64,000 bases of DNA. Source: Pseudomonas bijieensis. GTDB taxonomy: Bacteria; Pseudomonadota; Gammaproteobacteria; Pseudomonadales; Pseudomonadaceae. Under the pieces are notes generated by a model. That model was not told the DNA's origin. It did not search any database and was given only the letters and a program-made list of their open reading frames with translations. Position numbers and translations under genes: made by a program. Shown piece after piece: positions 18,540 through 26,885 of this stretch. Numbering within the stretch: the stretch's first letter is position 1; each line of letters starts with the position of its first letter. Location of the stretch: assembly GCF_013347965.1 (NCBI RefSeq), contig NZ_CP048810.1, positions 5,083,501 to 5,147,500 on the forward strand, given 5' to 3'.

Positions 18540-18995
18540 ATGTATCGCATGAATAAAAAGCTGATGGCGGCAGTGGGCTGCACGCTGGGCCTGTGGTTGC
18601 CCGGCCAGGCTGCGAATGCCGCGTCGGCGCCACCGCTGAGTGAGGTCAAGGTGCTCAAGGTCGAGTCGCCGGCCTGTGGCTTCGAGGACATCGCCTTGGG
18701 GCAGGCGCAGACGCGTTGCGATCACAGTGGCCCGAATATCAAGGTCTACGTGCTGGAGGTCGGCTATGGCCGTCAACCCCATGTCACCCTGGACGGCTTT
18801 GAAGTCGACGGCACCCGCTCGCCGGTGTGCGCGTACAGCAATGGCAATCTCAATGACTGCTCGGTGCGGACCAAAGTCGTGGGCTATTTGTACGTCTTCG
18901 ACCTGAAGGGTAAGCAAGAGGGGACCTTCAGCTTCAGCAACATCTCGATCAACGCGCCGGGCAACCGGATGTCGACCCAGCTGTACATCAAATAA
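18540..18995 (+). CDS. Secreted protein, DUF4879/YolA-like
   Basis: 151-aa exported protein. A signal peptide runs through about residue 27 (basic MYRMNKK, hydrophobic core, AANA|ASA). The mature part has four Cys (ACGFED, TRCDHSG, PVCAYSN, NDCSVRT) that could form two disulfides, and the DHSGPNIKVYVLEVGYGRQP stretch resembles DUF4879 proteins such as Bacillus YolA. Function unknown. It is divergent from the purine permease and monocistronic, followed by a repeat hairpin. Confidence 0.65.
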   Translation: MYRMNKKLMAAVGCTLGLWLPGQAANAASAPPLSEVKVLKVESPACGFEDIALGQAQTRCDHSGPNIKVYVLEVGYGRQPHVTLDGFEVDGTRSPVCAYSNGNLNDCSVRTKVVGYLYVFDLKGKQEGTFSFSNISINAPGNRMSTQLYIK

Positions 18996-19009
18996 CCGCT
19001 ACCCCATGC

Positions 19010-19101
19010 AGGAGCTGTCGAGCGAAGCGAGGCTGCGATCTTTAACCCCACGCTTGAATCTCAAGCGCATATCAAAAGATCGCAGCCTTCGGCAGCTCCT
19101 A
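19010..19101. repeat. Pseudomonas AGGAGCTG...GATCTTT inverted repeat
   Basis: Inverted arms beginning AGGAGCTGTCGAG... with GGCTGCGATCTTT, and ending AAAGATCGCAGCC...CAGCTCCT (to 19101). This is another widespread Pseudomonas intergenic repeat family, different in sequence from the GAGC-type REPs. Confidence 0.85.
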
Positions 19102-19132
19102 CACTACAAGCATCATCCAGCGGAGAGCGCCC

Positions 19133-19699
19133 ATGATTCCTGGAACCAAGATCCCCCGAGCCCTGATAGCCGTCGCCGAGGGTGTCGACGACTTGCAGAC
19201 GGTCACCCTGATCGACGTGTTGCGTCGAGCGCAGATCGAAACCGTGGTGGCGAGCATCGAAGGGCGGCGCATGCTCACCTGCGCCCGCGGCACGCGCCTG
19301 ACGGCCGATGGCATGCTGGTGGACATGCTCGTGCAGGATTTTGACCTGATCGTCCTGCCGGGCGGCATCATCGGTGCCCAACACCTGGCGGCCCATCAGC
19401 CGCTGCAACAACTGATCAAGGGCCAGGCCGCCACCGGACGTTTCTTCGCCGCCATCGCCGAAGCCCCGGCCCTGGCGCTACAGGCATTCGGCGTCCTGCG
19501 CCAGCGGCGCATGACCTGCCTGCCGGCGGTGAGCCAGCAACTGTCCGGTTGCAGCTTCGTCGATCAACCCGTGGTGGTGGACGGCAACTGCATCACCGCC
19601 CAAGGCTCGGCTGCCGCCCTGGCGTTTGCCTTGATGCTGGTGGAACAACTCAGCGGCAAGGGCGTAAGAAGCGTGGTGGCGGCGGAGCTGCTGGCCTGA
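19133..19699 (+). CDS. DJ-1/PfpI-family protein lacking the nucleophile cysteine
   Basis: 188-aa DJ-1/ThiJ-fold protein similar in length and order to YajL. Recognisable blocks are RALIAVAEGVDDLQTVTLID, FDLIVLPGGIIGAQHL and a C-terminal TAQGSAAALAFALMLVEQL. At the nucleophile elbow, where the family has AICAAP, this protein reads AIAEAP, so the reactive Cys is Ala. The conserved early Glu/Asp region is kept. Glyoxalase- or chaperone-type redox chemistry through that Cys is therefore not expected; it may be a binding protein. Single gene between repeat elements. Confidence 0.75.
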   Translation: MIPGTKIPRALIAVAEGVDDLQTVTLIDVLRRAQIETVVASIEGRRMLTCARGTRLTADGMLVDMLVQDFDLIVLPGGIIGAQHLAAHQPLQQLIKGQAATGRFFAAIAEAPALALQAFGVLRQRRMTCLPAVSQQLSGCSFVDQPVVVDGNCITAQGSAAALAFALMLVEQLSGKGVRSVVAAELLA

Positions 19700-19733
19700 C
19701 ACTCGTCAAGCCGACACCGGCCTGTGGTACCGC

Positions 19734-19826
19734 TATCGCGAGCAGGCTCGCTCCCACAGGGATTTATGGTGGATGCAGGATCTATGAGCACCCGAGAACC
19801 CATGTGGGAGCGAGCCTGCTCGCGAT
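19734..19826. repeat. REP inverted pair
   Basis: TATCGCGAGCAGGCTCGCTC at 19734 and its inverted partner ending at 19826, in the leader region before the molybdenum oxidoreductase operon. Confidence 0.92.
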
Positions 19827-19986
19827 GGCGTCAGCACATTCAACCTCAGTGCAAGCTGACCCACTGAAGGCGCTGGCTTCCAACGTCAATCATTTGCCTT
19901 GAACGCTTCACCCCACCCAGAAGTCGTACCCCTTATGACGGCGGTTTCCCAAAACGCCGCGAGTACGACCAACCGTGAGGTGTTCC

Positions 19987-20511
19987 ATGAGCGCGACCCT
20001 GTCCGAAGCGACGCCGGCATCCTTCGCCCGTCATCCTATCCGTCTGACACTTAATGGCCTGGTGCGTGAACTGCAGGTGTTGCCCTGGACCACGCTGCTG
20101 GACCTGCTGCGCGAGCAACTTGACCTGGTGGGCAGCAAGAAAGGCTGCGACCACGGCCAGTGCGGTGCCTGCACGGTGCTGCGCGATGGCAAGCGTATCA
20201 ACGCCTGCCTGACCCTGGCCGTGATGTGCGACGGCGCCGAGTTGACCACCGTCGAAGGCCTGGCCGGTGACGATGCCTTGCATCCCATGCAGCAGGCTTT
20301 CATCACTCATGACGCGTTCCAGTGCGGTTATTGCACGCCGGGGCAGATCTGTTCAGCGGTGGGGCTGGTCAACGAGGGCAGGGCGCAGACCCGCGCAGAG
20401 ATCGGTGAACTGATGAGCGGCAACCTTTGCCGGTGCGGCGCCTACAACAACATTCGCGATGCTATCGAAGAGGCTTTGCCGCTCTGCCAGCAACCGGGAG
20501 GTGATCAATGA
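19987..20511 (+). CDS. paoA: Molybdenum aldehyde oxidoreductase, [2Fe-2S] subunit (PaoA-like)
   Basis: 174-aa electron-transfer subunit of a xanthine-oxidase-family complex. The plant-type cluster is GCDHGQCGACTVL with a following Cys (INACLTL); the second cluster is CGYCTPGQI plus NLCRCGAYNN. Unlike E. coli PaoA there is no twin-arginine leader, so the complex is probably cytoplasmic. The ATG at 19987 has GAGG 6-9 nt upstream. It overlaps paoB by 4 nt. Confidence 0.9.
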   Translation: MSATLSEATPASFARHPIRLTLNGLVRELQVLPWTTLLDLLREQLDLVGSKKGCDHGQCGACTVLRDGKRINACLTLAVMCDGAELTTVEGLAGDDALHPMQQAFITHDAFQCGYCTPGQICSAVGLVNEGRAQTRAEIGELMSGNLCRCGAYNNIRDAIEEALPLCQQPGGDQ

Positions 20512-21509
20512 ATCCTTTCCAGTACAGCAAACCCGCCACTGTGCAGGCTGCCGTCGACTTGTCGAGCCCGGTGTCACGTTTCATCGCCGGCGGCACCAAT
20601 CTGCTGGACCTGATGAAAGAGAACCTCACCCGCCCCGAACACCTGATCGACATTACCGGGCTGCCCCTGGCGGACCTCAGCGAAACCCCTTCCGGCGGGG
20701 TGATGATCGGTGCGCTGGTGAGCAATGCCGACCTGGCCTGGCACCCCTGGATCGAACGCCGCTATCCGCTGCTGTCCCAGGCGATCCTGGCCGGCGCCTC
20801 GCCGCAGTTGCGCAACATGGCCAGCACTGGCGGCAACCTGTTGCAACGCACCCGCTGCTATTACTTCTATGACGCCAGCGTGCCGTGCAATAAACGCCGA
20901 CCCGGCAGCGGTTGCCCGGCCCGCAACGGTTTGAACCGGATCCACGCGATCTTCGGTGCCAGCGAACAATGTGTCGCCACTCATCCTTCCGACATGTGCG
21001 TGGCCTTGGCGGCCTTGGAGGCGGTGGTCCATGTCCTGGGGCGGGGTGGCGCGCGGACCATCGAGTTTGCCGACTTCCATCGCTTGCCCGGTGATGCCCC
21101 GGAACGGGATAACCAACTGGCCGATGATGAGCTGATCACTGCTATTGAGTTGCCTGCCGCCGGTTTTGCCGACCATAGCCACTACCTGAAGATCCGTGAC
21201 CGCGCCTCCTACGCTTTTGCGCTGGTCTCGGTAGCGGCGGCGCTGGAGTTGGACGGGCCGGTGATTCGCCAGGCGCGCCTGGCCCTTGGCGGCGTGGCGC
21301 ACAAACCCTGGCGCGACCGGGCTGTGGAGAGCTGGCTGGCCGGGCAGACCGTCAGTCGCGAAACCTTCACTGCCGCCGCCGATGCGCTGCTGCAAAACGC
21401 CGAGCCGTTGGAGCACAACGGCTTCAAGGTCCGATTGGCGCGCCGGGCAATTGTCCGCGCCTTGAGTGATGCCGCATTGGGTTGCGTACCGCAGGGAGGA
21501 CACGCCTGA
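20508..21509 (+). CDS. paoB: Molybdenum aldehyde oxidoreductase, FAD (and [4Fe-4S]) subunit (PaoB-like)
   Basis: 333-aa FAD-binding subunit. FIAGGTNLLDLMKEN and GASPQLRNMASTGGNLLQRTR bind FAD. A Cys-rich insert follows (TRCYYFYD, PCNKRRPGSGCPARNG, SEQCVATHPSDMC), matching the extra [4Fe-4S] cluster of E. coli PaoB/YagS rather than ordinary xanthine dehydrogenase. It passes electrons from the molybdenum centre to an acceptor. Coupled by ATGA to paoA and by TGATG to paoC. Confidence 0.9.
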   Translation: MNPFQYSKPATVQAAVDLSSPVSRFIAGGTNLLDLMKENLTRPEHLIDITGLPLADLSETPSGGVMIGALVSNADLAWHPWIERRYPLLSQAILAGASPQLRNMASTGGNLLQRTRCYYFYDASVPCNKRRPGSGCPARNGLNRIHAIFGASEQCVATHPSDMCVALAALEAVVHVLGRGGARTIEFADFHRLPGDAPERDNQLADDELITAIELPAAGFADHSHYLKIRDRASYAFALVSVAAALELDGPVIRQARLALGGVAHKPWRDRAVESWLAGQTVSRETFTAAADALLQNAEPLEHNGFKVRLARRAIVRALSDAALGCVPQGGHA

Positions 21510-23710
21510 TGAACGCTTCGAGCAAATCCATAGGGCAGCCACTGGACCGCATCGATGGCCTGCTCAAGGTCACGGGCCAGGCTCGTTATGCCGGTGAGTA
21601 CCCCGAGGACGGCCTGCTGCACGGCAGCGTCGTGTCCGGCACTCTCGCTCGCGGCCGCGTGCTGCGCATCGATGCCTCCCGAGCCCTGGCGCTGCCCGGT
21701 GTGGTCGCGGTCATCGATCACACCAATCGGCCGAGGATCGCCAGCTACGATGAGCCCTACCAGGATGCCGATGCGGCGGACGGTTCGCCGTTCCGGCCGC
21801 TGTACAACGACCACGTGCTCTACAGCGGCCAGCCATTGGCCCTGGTGGTCGCGGAAAACCTTGAGCTGGCCCGGTATGCAGGTTCCCTGGTTGAAATCGA
21901 ATACGAGGCCCAGGAGCATCAGACCGATCTGATCACTCTGCAAAACGACGCCCATCCGGCACCGGCCGAACTGCCCAAGCCCCGTGGGAATTTTCAGGGC
22001 GAGTACGCCAGCGCCGCGCTCAGCGTGGATGTGTCCTACAGCACGCCGATTGAACACCACAACCCGATGGAGCCACACGCCTCCACTGTGCTGTATCAGC
22101 CTGATGGCAGCCTGCACATCCACGACAAGACCCAAGGCACGCAAAACTGCCAGGCCTATGTGCAAAAAGTGTTCGGGCTGGAGAAAGAGCAGGTGCGAGT
22201 GTTCGCCGCGTTTGTCGGCGGCGCCTTCGGTTCAGGGCTGCGCCCGCAGTACCAATTACCTTTGGCGGTGATGGCGGCACTGGCCCTCAAGCGCTCCGTG
22301 CGGGTCAGCCTGACGCGCCAACAGATGTTTACCTTTGGCTATCGGCCGCGAACCCTCCAGCGCGTGCAACTGGGGGCGGCGGCCAACGGTCGCTTGCTGG
22401 CCGTGGCGCACACCGCCGTCGGCCAGACTTCGCGCTTCGAGGACTTCACCGAGCACGTGGTGGAGTGGAGCGGCATGCTCTATCACTGCGATAACGTCCA
22501 GTTGACTTACAAACTCGTGCCCCTGGACGTCTACACGCCCCTGGACATGCGCGCGCCCGGTGCCGCCCTTGGGCTGATTGGCCTGGAATGCGCCATGGAT
22601 GAACTGGCCTGTGCCCTGGCGCTCGATCCGGTCCAGTTGCGGTTGATCAACTACGCCGAGCGCAACGAGAACGAAGGTAAGCCGTATTCCAGCAAAGAGT
22701 TGCGCGAGTGTTATGCCCAGGGCGCCCGTCGTTTCGGCTGGGACAAGCGCAACCCGGAGCCGCGCAGCATGCGTGAGGGGCGGCAACTGGTGGGTTGGGG
22801 CATGGCCGGTGGTGTATGGGAGGCCATGCAGCAGAAAGCCAGCGCCCGGGCCTCGCTGGACCTCGATGGCAAGCTGACTGTCAGCAGCGCCACCACGGAT
22901 ATCGGCACCGGGACCTACACGGTCATGACCCAGATCGCCGCCGAGGCGTGCGGCGTTGCCCTTGAGGACGTCACGTTTGTCCTGGGTGATTCGTCGCTGC
23001 CCACCGCGCCATTGCAGGGCGGTTCGTTCACGGTTTCGTCGGTGGGCACCGCCGTGCAGCAAGCCTGTGAAGCGCTGAAGGAAAAACTCCTGGCCGTGGC
23101 TCGCCAGGCGTGTCCGGCCTTCGGTGGCGCGACCCTTGAACAAGTGACGTTTGTGGATGGCCAACTGCGGCTGGGCGAAGCGAGCGTTGCATTAGCGGAG
23201 TTGGCGCAGAAAAGCGGCGAGACCCCGTTGCAAGCCCAGGTCACGGCCAAGCCGGATGAAAAACGCCAGGCCTACGCCACGGCCACGCACTCGGCGGTGT
23301 TCGTTGAAGTGCTGGTGGATGAAGACCTGGGGACGGTGAAGGTCAACCGCGTGGTGAGCACCATCGCCGCCGGCCGGGTCGTCAACCCGAAAACCGCCCG
23401 CAGCCAGATTCTCGGTGGCGTGGTATGGGGCGTCGGCATGGCTTTGCACGAAGAAACCCTGACCGATCACACCCTGGGTCGCCACATGAATCACAACCTG
23501 GCCGAGTATCACGTGCCGGTCAGTGCCGACATCGGCGACATCGAGGTGATCTTTGTCGAGGAGCGTGACGAGATCGTCAATGCGCTGGGTTCCAAGGGCG
23601 TGGGTGAAATCGGCATCGTCGGGGTGGCCGCGGCGGTGGCCAATGCGATTTACCATGCCACCGGCAAGCGGGTGCGGGACTTCCCCATCACCCTCGACAA
23701 GTTGCTCTAG
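21509..23710 (+). CDS. paoC: Molybdenum aldehyde oxidoreductase, molybdopterin-binding subunit (PaoC-like)
   Basis: 733-aa catalytic subunit oxidising aldehydes or aromatic aldehydes to acids. Visible are VTGQARYAGE at the start, the GGAFGSGLRPQYQLPLA molybdopterin loop, DMRAPGAALG, TDIGTGTYTVMTQIAAE, and the active-site Glu in GSKGVGEIG near the end. A strong GGGAGGA ribosome-binding site is at 21494-21500 and the start overlaps the paoB stop by one base. The MCD-cofactor chaperone (PaoD/XdhC) is not in the window. The 3' end overlaps the convergent MFS gene by 3-4 nt. Confidence 0.9.
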   Translation: MNASSKSIGQPLDRIDGLLKVTGQARYAGEYPEDGLLHGSVVSGTLARGRVLRIDASRALALPGVVAVIDHTNRPRIASYDEPYQDADAADGSPFRPLYNDHVLYSGQPLALVVAENLELARYAGSLVEIEYEAQEHQTDLITLQNDAHPAPAELPKPRGNFQGEYASAALSVDVSYSTPIEHHNPMEPHASTVLYQPDGSLHIHDKTQGTQNCQAYVQKVFGLEKEQVRVFAAFVGGAFGSGLRPQYQLPLAVMAALALKRSVRVSLTRQQMFTFGYRPRTLQRVQLGAAANGRLLAVAHTAVGQTSRFEDFTEHVVEWSGMLYHCDNVQLTYKLVPLDVYTPLDMRAPGAALGLIGLECAMDELACALALDPVQLRLINYAERNENEGKPYSSKELRECYAQGARRFGWDKRNPEPRSMREGRQLVGWGMAGGVWEAMQQKASARASLDLDGKLTVSSATTDIGTGTYTVMTQIAAEACGVALEDVTFVLGDSSLPTAPLQGGSFTVSSVGTAVQQACEALKEKLLAVARQACPAFGGATLEQVTFVDGQLRLGEASVALAELAQKSGETPLQAQVTAKPDEKRQAYATATHSAVFVEVLVDEDLGTVKVNRVVSTIAAGRVVNPKTARSQILGGVVWGVGMALHEETLTDHTLGRHMNHNLAEYHVPVSADIGDIEVIFVEERDEIVNALGSKGVGEIGIVGVAAAVANAIYHATGKRVRDFPITLDKLL

Positions 23711-24945
23711 GCTTTTGCTTCGTCCACCGGTTCGTGCATCCGGTCACGGTTGGCCAGGGTCGGGAACAGTTTGATCCAGGCCCCGGTCACCAGCAGCGTG
23801 CCGATGCCGCCCATGACCACCGCCGGCACGGTGCCGAACCAGTGGGCGGTGAGGCCGGACTCGAACTCGCCCAACTGGTTCGAAGCGCCGATGAACAGCC
23901 CGTTCACCGCGCTGACCCGGCCACGCATTTCATCCGGTGTTTCCAACTGCACGAAGGAGGCGCGGATGACCATGCTGATCATGTCCGCCGCGCCCAACAC
24001 CACCAGCACCGCCAGGGAAAACCAGAACGAGGTGGAGAGGCCGAAGGCAATGGTGGCGACGCCGAACACGCCCACCGCAGTGAACATCACTCGGCCGACC
24101 TTGCGCTCCACGGCAAACCGCGCCAGCCACAGCGACATCAGCAAGGCCCCGACCGCCGGCGCCGAGCGCAACAGACCCAGGCCCCAGGGACCGGTGAGCA
24201 GGATGTCCTTGGCGAACACCGGCAGCAGCGCCGTCGCGCCGCCGAGCAACACCGCGAACAGGTCCAGGGAAATCGCGCCGAGAATGTCCGGGCGACTGCG
24301 AATGAAGCGAATCCCGGCCAGCAATGAATCCAGCGTCGCCTTGCCTTTGTTCAGCGGCGTCTGCCGAGCGGGCAGGTTGAGCATCAGGCAACAGGCGATG
24401 AGGTAGAGCACCACGGTCGGTCCATAGACCCAGATGCTGCCGAAGGCATAGAGCAGGCCGCCGAGTGCCGGGGCGACGATGGTGGCCGATTGCTGGGCCG
24501 ATTGCGCGGCGGCCACGGCCCGGGGAAACAGGCCCGCCGGCACGATACTGGGCAGCAGCGCCTGGGTGGTGGGCATCTCGAAGGAGCGGGCGGCGCCCAG
24601 GAGGAAGGCAAGGATGAAGATCATTTCCCGGGTGACATTGTCGGTGGCGCTGCCGATCACCAGGGCCAGGGCAATCATTGCCTGCAATGACTGGCAAATG
24701 GCCGCGACCTTGCGCCGGTCATAGCGGTCAGCCACATGCCCGGTGTGAAGCATGAACAGCACGCGCGGGGCAAACTCCACCAACCCCACCAGGCCCAAGT
24801 CGAGGACGTTGCCGGTCAGTTGATAGAGGTTCCAGCCAATGGCCACGGTGAGCATCTGGAAGCCGCTGGCGGTGAATATCCGTGCCAGCCAGAAGGCGAT
24901 GAAGGGACGATGGTGACGGAGCAGCAGCGGCGCTTGGCTGGGCAT
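23707..24945 (-). CDS. MFS exporter (EntS-like, MFS_3)
   Basis: 412-aa twelve-helix major facilitator resembling EntS and other small-molecule exporters. FIAFWLARIFTASGFQMLTVAIGWNLY opens helix 1, GHVADRYDRRK is the motif-A loop, and ETPDEMRGRVSAVNGLFIGASNQLGEFESG is characteristic of this family. Substrate unknown. Its last codons overlap the convergent paoC stop. The ATG at 24945 has no clear ribosome-binding site. Confidence 0.82.
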   Translation of the reverse strand: MPSQAPLLLRHHRPFIAFWLARIFTASGFQMLTVAIGWNLYQLTGNVLDLGLVGLVEFAPRVLFMLHTGHVADRYDRRKVAAICQSLQAMIALALVIGSATDNVTREMIFILAFLLGAARSFEMPTTQALLPSIVPAGLFPRAVAAAQSAQQSATIVAPALGGLLYAFGSIWVYGPTVVLYLIACCLMLNLPARQTPLNKGKATLDSLLAGIRFIRSRPDILGAISLDLFAVLLGGATALLPVFAKDILLTGPWGLGLLRSAPAVGALLMSLWLARFAVERKVGRVMFTAVGVFGVATIAFGLSTSFWFSLAVLVVLGAADMISMVIRASFVQLETPDEMRGRVSAVNGLFIGASNQLGEFESGLTAHWFGTVPAVVMGGIGTLLVTGAWIKLFPTLANRDRMHEPVDEAKA

Positions 24946-25061
24946 CTATGACGGGTCCGGTGGTGAAGACCACGAGATTATCACCGAGCTGTAACAGGAA
25001 GTTGCGTTGGCTGGAAAAATAGTTAGCCAAACATCTACTTTTCACTTAGCACGCTTTTTTT

Positions 25062-25155
25062 TGTGGCGAGGGGATTTATCCCCGCTCGAGTGCGCAGCGC
25101 TCGCAAAAGCTTGGGGCCGCTTCGCGCCCCAGCGGGGATAAATCCCCTCGCCACA
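25062..25155. repeat. Long inverted repeat, GTGGCGAGGGGAT class
   Basis: TGTGGCGAGGGGATTTATCC at 25062 and its complement GGATAAATCCCCTCGCCACA ending at 25155, separated by further complementary sequence (CGCAGCG/CGCTTCG region). Same family as 9940 and 42743. Confidence 0.88.
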
Positions 25156-25281
25156 ACAGTGCACTCCTCAAGATTCAAGGAATCCTGGTTTGGAGCAGGG
25201 TTTCGACACTGAGACAACCTGCCACGCGACAAAAGACCACGCCGTCCATCGGTAATAATGCGACTACTCTTTGAGCATTGC

Positions 25282-25295
25282 TTGATCCAGGTCAA
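25282..25295. promoter_or_regulatory. ANR/FNR-like box upstream of cioA
   Basis: TTGATCCAGGTCAA matches the ANR consensus TTGAT-N4-ATCAA at nine of ten fixed positions. In P. aeruginosa, ANR represses cioAB under low oxygen; the site here, about 157 bp upstream of the start codon, fits the same logic. Confidence 0.55.
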
Positions 25296-25451
25296 TACCT
25301 CTCGGGGCGTTGGGCTGGCGGCCATCCGGCCAGAGTCCTGCGTTGTGACGGTTATAAAAAAGAACGATTTGAAAAGCATCGCACTCCATATCCCTGGGGC
25401 TTGTGATGCAGGCCCCGCCCGCAGCCGGTTTTACCTGACAGAGGAAGACTT

Positions 25452-26882
25452 ATGTTCGGTTTGGAGGCGCTCGATCTCGCCCGAATCCAGTTCGCGTTCA
25501 CCATCTCGTTCCACATCCTGTTCCCGGCCATCACCATTGGCCTGGCGAGTTACCTGGCGGTACTCGAAGGCCTGTGGCTCAAGACTCGCGACGATACCTA
25601 CCGCGACTTGTACCACTTCTGGTCGAAGATCTTCGCCGTCAACTTCGGCATGGGCGTGGTGTCCGGTTTGGTCATGGCCTATCAGTTCGGCACCAACTGG
25701 AGCCGTTTCTCGGACTTCGCCGGGGCGGTGACCGGACCGCTGCTGACCTACGAAGTGCTCACGGCGTTCTTCCTCGAGGCGGGTTTCCTGGGGGTGATGC
25801 TGTTTGGCTGGAATCGCGTTGGCCGTGGCCTGCACTTCTTCTCCACGGTGATGGTGGCGATCGGTACGTTGATCTCGACCTTCTGGATCCTGTCCTCCAA
25901 TAGCTGGATGCAGACTCCGCAGGGTTACGAAATCGTCGATGGCCGGGTGATTCCGGTGGACTGGCTGGCGGTGGTGTTCAACCCCTCGTTCCCCTATCGC
26001 CTGCTGCACATGTCCACGGCGGCGTTCGTTGCGACGGCGTTCTTCGTCGGTTCATCGGCGGCCTGGCATCTCTTGCGCGGTCGCGATACCCCGGCCATCC
26101 GCCGGATGCTGTCGATGGCGATGTGGATGGCCTTGCTGGTGGCACCGATACAGGCGGTCATCGGCGACTTCCATGGCCTGAACACCCTCAAGCATCAACC
26201 GGCGAAGATCGCTGCCATCGAGGGCCACTGGGAAAACGTCGGCAATGAGCCCACCCCGCTGATCCTGTTCGGCTGGCCAGACATGCAGGCCGAGAAGACT
26301 CGCTTCGCCGTGGAAATCCCCTATCTGGGAAGCCTGATCCTGACTCACAGCCTGGACAAACAGGTGCCGGCCCTCAAGGAGTTCCCTCCTGAGGACCGAC
26401 CGAACTCGACCATCGTGTTCTGGTCGTTCCGGGTCATGGTCGGCCTTGGATTGCTGATGATCTTCACTGGCCTGTGCAGTCTATGGCTGCGCCGCAACGA
26501 TCGGATCTACCAATCACGACCGTTCCTCCACATGGTGTTGTGGATGGGCCCCTCCGGCCTGGTCGCGATCCTGGCCGGCTGGTTCACCACGGAGATCGGC
26601 CGCCAACCCTGGGTGGTCTATGGCTTGATGCGCACGGCCGATGCTTCCTCCGGCCACAGTTTCGCGCAGATGAGCATCACCCTGGTGCTGTTCGTCGTGG
26701 TGTATTTCGCGCTGTTCGGCGCGGGCTTGAGCTACATGATGCGTCTGGTGCGCAAGGGGCCGCAGGTCCACGAAACCGAGCCGAGCGATGGTGGCCCGGG
26801 CCAGAAACGTACGCCGGCCCGGCCATTGTCGGCCGCCGATGACCATGTGGACCAAAACGACCGCTCGAACAAGGGGAATTGA
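25452..26882 (+). CDS. cioA: Cyanide-insensitive ubiquinol oxidase subunit I
   Basis: 476-aa bd-type quinol oxidase subunit holding the three haems. LARIQFAFTISFHILFPAITIGLASYL begins the protein (axial His in helix 1), and GRQPWVVYGLMRTADASS is the characteristic bd signature. The quinol-binding Q-loop is short, as in the CioA branch rather than E. coli CydA. It oxidises ubiquinol and reduces oxygen without proton pumping. AGAGGAAG precedes the ATG. Followed 3 bp later by cioB and then by the small accessory gene. Confidence 0.95.
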   Translation: MFGLEALDLARIQFAFTISFHILFPAITIGLASYLAVLEGLWLKTRDDTYRDLYHFWSKIFAVNFGMGVVSGLVMAYQFGTNWSRFSDFAGAVTGPLLTYEVLTAFFLEAGFLGVMLFGWNRVGRGLHFFSTVMVAIGTLISTFWILSSNSWMQTPQGYEIVDGRVIPVDWLAVVFNPSFPYRLLHMSTAAFVATAFFVGSSAAWHLLRGRDTPAIRRMLSMAMWMALLVAPIQAVIGDFHGLNTLKHQPAKIAAIEGHWENVGNEPTPLILFGWPDMQAEKTRFAVEIPYLGSLILTHSLDKQVPALKEFPPEDRPNSTIVFWSFRVMVGLGLLMIFTGLCSLWLRRNDRIYQSRPFLHMVLWMGPSGLVAILAGWFTTEIGRQPWVVYGLMRTADASSGHSFAQMSITLVLFVVVYFALFGAGLSYMMRLVRKGPQVHETEPSDGGPGQKRTPARPLSAADDHVDQNDRSNKGN

Positions 26883-26885
26883 GTC

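Larger units (their letters stand above)
24946..25451. other. 506-bp intergenic region: MFS promoter, repeat hairpin, cioA promoter
   Basis: No gene is visible. The left part holds the promoter side of the MFS gene. The middle is occupied by a long GTGGCGAGGGGAT-class inverted repeat (25062-25155). The right 290 bp contains an ANR-like box (25282-25295) and the cioA leader ending in AGAGGAAGACTT before the ATG. Confidence 0.75.
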
